Part shown: piece after piece, positions 59,029 to 64,000 of the stretch
Layout of the letters: every line of letters starts with the position of its first letter
Numbering within the stretch: position 1 is the first letter of the stretch
DNA from: Anaerolineales bacterium UBA2181
Lineage (GTDB): Bacteria > Chloroflexota > Anaerolineae > Promineifilales > UBA4811
Length of the DNA: 64,000 bases
NCBI GenBank assembly: GCA_002328075.1
Contig: DCVT01000031.1
Span: forward strand, 434,001-498,000
Direction: 5' to 3'
The notes under the pieces: model-generated
Told to the model about the DNA's origin: nothing
Seen by the model: only the letters and a program-made list of their open reading frames with translations
Database searches by the model: none
Program-made: the position numbers and the translations under genes

Positions 59029-59967
59029 ATGATTCACGAAACATCCATCCGGGTGAAAGACAACATACAGCGAGTCATCGTTGGCAAGGGGGAGGTGATT
59101 GACCTCTGTCTGATTGCCATCCTCTGCGAGGGTCATCTACTCATGGAAGACGTGCCGGGTACCGGCAAGACCACCCTGGCCAAGGCAATTGCCCGGTCGT
59201 TGGATTGCTCGTTTCGTCGCATCCAGTTCACGCCGGACCTGCTGCCTTCAGACGTAACGGGCATTTTCTACTACAACCAGAAGAAGCAAGAGTTCGAATT
59301 CCGGCCTGGTCCGGTGCTGGCTCAGATTGTGCTGGCGGATGAGATCAACCGGGCGACTCCCCGCACCCAATCAGCGTTGTTGGAGGCGATGCAGGAGCGC
59401 CAGATCACCGTCGACGTCGCGACCATGCAGCTGCCTCGTCCGTTTCTGGTGATAGCTACCCAAAACCCCATCGAGTTGGAGGGCACCTTTCCTCTTCCTG
59501 AGGCTCAGATTGACCGTTTCCTGATGAAGGTTCTCATGGGTTACCCGACAGACGAGGATGAGAATGATATCCTGCTCCGGTACCAGCAGGGAGACCCGCT
59601 AGAGACGCTGGGTCCGGTGCTGGCGACCGATGAGATTATTGCGATGCAGAAACAGGTGCGGCTGGTGAGGGTCGAGGAGTCCGTTCGGCACTATATCGTG
59701 AACATCTGCCGGGCCACCCGGGAGCACGACGATGTGTCGGTGGGCGTGAGCCCGCGGGGTACCATGGCCCTCTTTCACACCTGCCAGGCGCTGGCCGCGG
59801 TTCGGGGACGGGACTATGTGATCCCTGATGACGTCAAGTACTTGGCTCCTTGCGTGCTCACGCACCGCATCATGGTGAATCCGAGAACCCGGCTGCGAGG
59901 TAGAAGGCCGGCCGATGTGGTGAACGATATTGTTGACGCGGTTGCCGTGCCGGTGGAGAGCCCCTAA
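59029..59967 (+). CDS. MoxR family AAA+ ATPase
   Basis: A 312-residue MoxR AAA+ protein. Motifs: LLMEDVPGTGKTTLAKAIA (Walker A), QFTPDLLPSDVTG (MoxR signature), VLADEINRATPRTQSALLEA (Walker B), ATQNPIELEGTFPLPEAQ and DRFLMK. MoxR ATPases act as chaperones that activate partner proteins, usually those encoded with them and carrying DUF58/VWA-like domains. The start at 59029 fits the family; the frame extends upstream without a motif. It heads a three-gene operon. Confidence 0.93.
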   Translation: MIHETSIRVKDNIQRVIVGKGEVIDLCLIAILCEGHLLMEDVPGTGKTTLAKAIARSLDCSFRRIQFTPDLLPSDVTGIFYYNQKKQEFEFRPGPVLAQIVLADEINRATPRTQSALLEAMQERQITVDVATMQLPRPFLVIATQNPIELEGTFPLPEAQIDRFLMKVLMGYPTDEDENDILLRYQQGDPLETLGPVLATDEIIAMQKQVRLVRVEESVRHYIVNICRATREHDDVSVGVSPRGTMALFHTCQALAAVRGRDYVIPDDVKYLAPCVLTHRIMVNPRTRLRGRRPADVVNDIVDAVAVPVESP

Positions 59968-59997
59968 ATCCTATTGGTTATCAGGGTCTGCCAGTTC

Positions 59998-61407
59998 ATG
60001 GGCAGTCATAACGGAACGAACCAAGATCCACAAAAGGGGGAAGAGCCATCTGAGGTAATCGGCCGCCGTATGGGCGTTCGTGTATTGAGGGTGCGCAAGG
60101 AGGGGATGTTCAGCGAGGCTTGGTTCTGGCTGGCCGGCATCTTTGTAGTGGCAGGAGTGGTGACGCGCGAGATCGGTTTCACGGCTCTGGCTGCCTGCCT
60201 ATTGACGATCGTTCTGGTAAGTTGGGCCTGGAACCGATGCGCTCTGGTGGGCCTGGAATACCACCGCCACTTTGACCGCCAACGCGTCTTCCCCGGTGAG
60301 ACCGTGCGAATGACCATTGAAGTCATCAACCGCAAGGTGCTGCCGCTGAGCTGGGTCCGATTTGAGGACGAGCTTCCGCTGGCACTGGATCCTATCGAGC
60401 TTCGACTGACGCCATCCGCCACTTCTGAAAGAACTGGACTGCTCCGCTCTGCGTTCTCGATGCGCTGGTACCAGAGAGTGCGGCGGAGTTATCAGCTGCA
60501 CTGTCGGCAGCGGGGCCATTACTATCTGGGTCCCGTCAAGGCAGAGTCGGGGGACCTGTTTTCCCTTTTCACCACGCAGGCGGATTGGCTGGTGCGAGAT
60601 TGGATCGTTGTGTATCCTCAGATATGGCCGCTGGAGGATCTGGGACTGACAACCCGGGCTCCCTTTGGGGAACAGCGAACACGTCGCAGCCTGGTCCAGG
60701 ATCCGGTACTGATTCAGGGAATCCGCGATTATCATCCTGAGGACGGGTTTCGGCATGTTCATTGGAAGGCCTCCGCTCGCCGTGGCGAACTGCAGACCCG
60801 TGTCTATCAGCCGACTACAGATATGCACCTCATGGTGGCACTCAACGTGGCGACCATGCCCAAGATCTGGATGGGGGTTCGGCCGGCGCTGCTGGAACGC
60901 GCCGTTGTAGTGGCGGCTTCCATCGCCAACTATGCTGCTGAACACAGGTGGACGTTTGGTCTGCTCTCCAACGGAGTGCCCCGATCGGACCAGCCGATCA
61001 AAATCTGGCCCAGCCGGTCCCCTGACCAATTGCTGCTGGTTCTGGAAGCGCTGGCGGGGGTCACCGCGTTTGCCACAAGTTCCGTAGAGGCGTTGTTAAC
61101 GGCTGAATGCCCGCGGATTCCGTTGGGTGCGACGCTGGTCCTCGTCACGGCGATCATCAACGATGATCTGTTGGCCACCCTCATTCAGTTGCATGAGGCC
61201 GGCCGGCGGATCGTTCTCGTATCCTTGGCAGACCATGACCCTCTGGGTGAGGAAACTCCAACTCTGGCTGCCGCGCTGGACGGCATCGTTGTACACCACC
61301 TGCCGGCCGACGCTCGCGCGTTCCGTAGCCGAGTCCTGACCGAGTTGACGATTGCAGGCACTCTGGCCGGCATCCCGGTGCCAGAACCAGTGGGAAGGGT
61401 ATCCTGA
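59998..61407 (+). CDS. DUF58 family protein
   Basis: A DUF58 protein of up to 469 residues. After two hydrophobic helices (WFWLAGIFVVAGVV and ALAACLLTIVLVSWAW), the family core reads DPVLIQGIRDYHPEDGFRHV then HWKASARRGELQ, the DUF58 hallmark, followed by a VWA-like domain with VAASIANYAAEHRW. The start is uncertain: 59998 or the ATG at 60070 are both possible. DUF58 proteins are the usual MoxR partners, in membrane-bound assemblies of unclear purpose. Confidence 0.85.
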   Translation: MGSHNGTNQDPQKGEEPSEVIGRRMGVRVLRVRKEGMFSEAWFWLAGIFVVAGVVTREIGFTALAACLLTIVLVSWAWNRCALVGLEYHRHFDRQRVFPGETVRMTIEVINRKVLPLSWVRFEDELPLALDPIELRLTPSATSERTGLLRSAFSMRWYQRVRRSYQLHCRQRGHYYLGPVKAESGDLFSLFTTQADWLVRDWIVVYPQIWPLEDLGLTTRAPFGEQRTRRSLVQDPVLIQGIRDYHPEDGFRHVHWKASARRGELQTRVYQPTTDMHLMVALNVATMPKIWMGVRPALLERAVVVAASIANYAAEHRWTFGLLSNGVPRSDQPIKIWPSRSPDQLLLVLEALAGVTAFATSSVEALLTAECPRIPLGATLVLVTAIINDDLLATLIQLHEAGRRIVLVSLADHDPLGEETPTLAAALDGIVVHHLPADARAFRSRVLTELTIAGTLAGIPVPEPVGRVS

Positions 61408-61410
61408 TAC

Positions 61411-62835
61411 ATGGCCGCTGTCGATCGTGGGCAATCCATCGGTCACGAGATGCTGTTCCTGGCCGTGGCTGCAATGGAGAGCTGCTACCTGGTTCCTTTG
61501 GTGTTGGCCCTTAGCCAGGTTTCAGTTTATTGGCCGCCAGGTCGAGCAGGATTGGCGTTTTTTGGCGTGGTACTGGTCTCGTGCTACCTTGCCCGGCTGC
61601 TTGACGTCCTGAATCTATCTTGGCGTGTCCAGCGTGACCTTGCCCTCGCGGTGTTGCTGGTATGGCTGTTGCTCGTCCTTCGCGTAGTGGGGTATCGCCA
61701 TGTGCCGGCCCTGAGCCTGGGGTGGCTGGCGGAACTGGTGGGGCATCTGGGGGACCGGGCGCTCTGGTCGCGTGACCTGACCATCATTCTGGCTACCCTG
61801 CTGTTCTGGTGGCGTGGCCTGGAGTTGGCCAAACGGTCGCTGGATGCAGACGCTGTCGGTTTTTCCTTCCGCCTGGGGGTCATCCTGACTGCGGTGGCCG
61901 TGGCTATCGTATCCAGCACGCTGGATTGGACTCCCACGCCGTGGGTATTCGCCTTCTTTTTCTCGAGCCTGGTGGCGGTGGCGATCGCGCGTGCCGAGGA
62001 GGTCAGTCGTTGGAGAACCGGTGGCCCGTTTCCTTTTGGCATCGCATGGCTGGCCTCCATTGTGGGAGCAGCCGGGGTCGTGTTGCTGCTAGCCGTAGTG
62101 TTGATCTCAGGCATCAGTGGCGAGAATATCCTCCGAGGATTGGCATATCTGGGCCCGGTCTGGGATCTGCTGCGTTATGCTCTGTTGGCGTTCGTCTCTG
62201 TGCTCTTTACCCTCCTCTCCCCCTTGCTTACCTGGCTTGCCCGAGCACTGGCCGGCCTCATGGACCAGTCAGTTGCCGTACCGACGCTGGCGCCGTTTGA
62301 GAATGCCTTCCTGGAACCGGCTGATTTTGTGGAGGGGCTCTCGCCCTGGGAGCCATACGAACCATTGCTGCGGGTCTTGGGGATTATGGCAGCTATGCTG
62401 TTGGTAACCCTCGCCGTCGGCGGCATCTGGCGTGCGCGGGCGCGACTGGGACAGGTCCAAGCCGATTCAGTGTGGGCCAACCGAGAGAAAACGGGTTTGG
62501 GCGACCGATTGAGAAATGGGCTTGGCGCGCTGGCTGCTCGCCTGGGCGTCGTGAGTCGCTGGTGGGCGACCGTGTCTATCCGACGAATCTATGCGCAAAT
62601 GCTGGCGGCAGCTGCTCGTCGCGGCCAATCCCGAGCGCCTTCCGAGACGCCCTACGAGTTCGTTCAAGTCCTGACAGGGCTCTGGCCGAGCGAGGCGACA
62701 GCAGTCAACCTGGTAACGGAGGCGTATGTACAATCGCATTATGGCCAAATCCCCGAAACCGACGAAGGTCTGGCGCGAATTCGTTCCGCGTGGGAGCGCA
62801 TCAAGGAGGCTGACCGCGCGTTGCCCGTTCGGTGA
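61411..62835 (+). CDS. DUF4129 membrane protein (TgpA-like C-terminus)
   Basis: A 474-residue membrane protein with about eight helices in the first 350 residues. The last 100 residues (SIRRIYAQMLAAAARRGQSR, ETPYEFVQVL, VTEAYVQSHYG) match DUF4129, the domain that normally follows the transglutaminase core in TgpA proteins. Here no transglutaminase Cys-His-Asp domain is present between the membrane part and DUF4129. It follows the DUF58 gene directly and completes the MoxR-DUF58-TgpA-type operon. Confidence 0.82.
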   Translation: MAAVDRGQSIGHEMLFLAVAAMESCYLVPLVLALSQVSVYWPPGRAGLAFFGVVLVSCYLARLLDVLNLSWRVQRDLALAVLLVWLLLVLRVVGYRHVPALSLGWLAELVGHLGDRALWSRDLTIILATLLFWWRGLELAKRSLDADAVGFSFRLGVILTAVAVAIVSSTLDWTPTPWVFAFFFSSLVAVAIARAEEVSRWRTGGPFPFGIAWLASIVGAAGVVLLLAVVLISGISGENILRGLAYLGPVWDLLRYALLAFVSVLFTLLSPLLTWLARALAGLMDQSVAVPTLAPFENAFLEPADFVEGLSPWEPYEPLLRVLGIMAAMLLVTLAVGGIWRARARLGQVQADSVWANREKTGLGDRLRNGLGALAARLGVVSRWWATVSIRRIYAQMLAAAARRGQSRAPSETPYEFVQVLTGLWPSEATAVNLVTEAYVQSHYGQIPETDEGLARIRSAWERIKEADRALPVR

Positions 62836-62905
62836 CGCTGCCGGGATAGTTGCTGTGGTATAATCCCTGTGGCAAACCCCCGTCTCGACGACAGGAGCGA
62901 CAAGA

Positions 62906-64000
62906 ATGATTCCATTGTCAGAGTTGGAGACTGCCCAGTTGCAGGAAATTGCGACTACCAGTCCTTCTCCAAAGCTGCGTCGGCGGGCGCAGCTTGTCCT
63001 TTTGGCCGAACAACAGGTTGGCGTGGGTCAGATTGCCAGTGAGGTCGGGCTGAGCAGGAGTCGAGTCTACCACTGGTTGAGAGAGTTCCGGCAACGAGGA
63101 TTGGCCATCATGGGCGCTGGGGAACAAGGGCCAATCGCCAACGGGGTTCAACCGGTGAAGCAACCTCAGGAGACGGCCGGGGGTGGCGTGCCGCTGGCGA
63201 CGTTTCCCCCAGACGTGACTCCGCTGACCCCTTGGGATCAGTCGGTGCAGTCCATCTTGCTGTTTCACCTGCGCGAAACCGAGGCGTGGGCCGGCGAACT
63301 GCAGCCAGCGTTAACCGCGGACCGGGTCAGCGCATTGCGGTGGCATGTCCGCGCTGCGCGACAGTTGCTGAACACGATGGCGCCCCATCTGGATGTGACC
63401 GACCTGGGGGAAATACCCAGAGGGCTACGCTGGTTGGCCAAGACGAGCCGGCCGCTTCAGCAGAGCCAGGCGACGGTTCAACATCTGGAAGAATATGTAT
63501 CATCCGTGGGCGAGGCGCCGTCGGGAGTTCTGACCATGCTGCAGCAGTGGCAGGCAGACCGAGAGCGAGCTCAGGTGGAAGTGTCACGAGCGCTGAACAG
63601 CCGGCAGTATCGCCGTTTTGTGCGCACGGTGCAGGCGTTTGGACGCAAGCAGGGAGCAGGTATCTTTGGCAAGAGCGTTGCCCGGCAACCAGTACGGTAC
63701 GTGCTGCCGGGTCTCATCTGGGGGCAATACCAGGATCTTCGCCTGTTGGAGGGTGGAATAGCCACCGCCGATGCGCGGTTTGTCCGGTCGATGCGACGGC
63801 AGGTGAGGGATTTGAACCATAACCTGGTAGGCTTCCAGGCCGTACTTGGCACCCCGGGACGTGAATGCAGCAGGACAGCATATAGCGCGGAGGAGCAGTT
63901 GAGGTGGTTTGACGGTCTGGAGTCCGCCATCGAGAGTGCACGTCTATTCCTGGGCGCAGCTCAATCGGGTGGAGCTGCGGCGGAGGGGGTAGAGACGTTC
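62906..64000 (+). CDS. HTH and CHAD domain protein (cut by window edge)
   Basis: A frame open to the right edge (365 codons seen). Residues about 20-75 are a helix-turn-helix unit (LRRRAQLVLLAEQQVGVGQI, then EVGLSRSRVYHWLREFRQRG), like those of transposase-type HTH domains. A Pro/Gly linker leads to a CHAD domain from about 110 (QSVQSILLFHLRETEAWAGE; LRWHVRAARQLLNTM; RQYRRFVRTVQAFGRKQG; LRLLEGGIATADARF). CHAD helices bind polyphosphate through conserved His and basic residues. AGGAG lies eight bases before the ATG and TATAAT at 62859-62864. Its C-terminus is not in the window. Confidence 0.82.
   Translation, partial: MIPLSELETAQLQEIATTSPSPKLRRRAQLVLLAEQQVGVGQIASEVGLSRSRVYHWLREFRQRGLAIMGAGEQGPIANGVQPVKQPQETAGGGVPLATFPPDVTPLTPWDQSVQSILLFHLRETEAWAGELQPALTADRVSALRWHVRAARQLLNTMAPHLDVTDLGEIPRGLRWLAKTSRPLQQSQATVQHLEEYVSSVGEAPSGVLTMLQQWQADRERAQVEVSRALNSRQYRRFVRTVQAFGRKQGAGIFGKSVARQPVRYVLPGLIWGQYQDLRLLEGGIATADARFVRSMRRQVRDLNHNLVGFQAVLGTPGRECSRTAYSAEEQLRWFDGLESAIESARLFLGAAQSGGAAAEGVETF

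Overview
The window is GC-rich bacterial chromosome with one tRNA gene, sigma70-type promoters and mostly Gram-negative-neutral housekeeping genes. The gene set and neighbourhoods (HTH-CHAD protein, SpoIIIAA-like AAA/R3H ATPase beside tmk, GT39 plus PD40 lipoprotein plus GH cluster, stand-alone molybdenum storage subunit, MoxR-DUF58-DUF4129 operon) fit a Chloroflexota lineage (Anaerolineae/Caldilineae type). That placement is inference, not proof.

Layout. 1-1016: 3' end of icd followed by a frameshifted remnant of an Fe-S oxidoreductase. 1095-3313: HhH protein, DUF6765 protein, moaC. 3784-18107: a 14.3-kb integrative element inserted into a DJ-1/PfpI-family gene, whose two halves lie at 3323-3788 and 18103-18151 (minus strand). 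18151-21242 (minus): sir2, pepA, then an RRM protein and a cold-shock protein. 21581-31434 (plus): P-type ATPase, ArsA-like ATPase, UbiB kinase, PIG-L deacetylase, recO, mosA, moaA. 31445-35728: aminotransferase (minus), a possible structured RNA, RNase D and a beta-CASP RNase, then tRNA-Ser(CGA). 35913-44462 (minus): recD2, murJ, PD40 lipoprotein, GT39, glycoside hydrolase. 44651-50221: pterin dehydratase, glgX, class A PBP. 50368-58694: small genes, SpoIIIAA-like ATPase, tmk, DNA methyltransferase, gmk, SDR, M24 peptidase, queT. 59029-62835: MoxR/DUF58/DUF4129 operon. 62906 to the right edge: HTH-CHAD protein.

The element is the most interesting part. All its genes read on the plus strand: a leader with an apparent terminator/antiterminator switch, a ribbon-helix-helix protein, an SSB-like protein, a PrimPol-VapE primase-helicase, an iteron-like repeat block, small/large terminase-like proteins, a split type IIB topoisomerase (Top6B-like plus Top6A/Spo11-like), an HExxH protein, a coiled-coil protein, a tyrosine recombinase, two tiny ORFs, and a large serine recombinase at the right end. 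No portal, capsid or tail gene is visible, so it looks like a replicating, possibly packageable satellite or plasmid-like integrative element.

The host gene can be rebuilt by eye. Joining the two flanks at the shared 5-bp ACTCG gives a continuous DJ-1/PfpI protein of about 169 residues. The recombinase gene runs through the right junction, so its C-terminal tail differs between the integrated and circular forms. pepA, sir2 and pfpI appear to be one operon, with pfpI coupled to sir2 by a 1-nt overlap, so insertion removes the last enzyme of that operon and exact excision would restore it.
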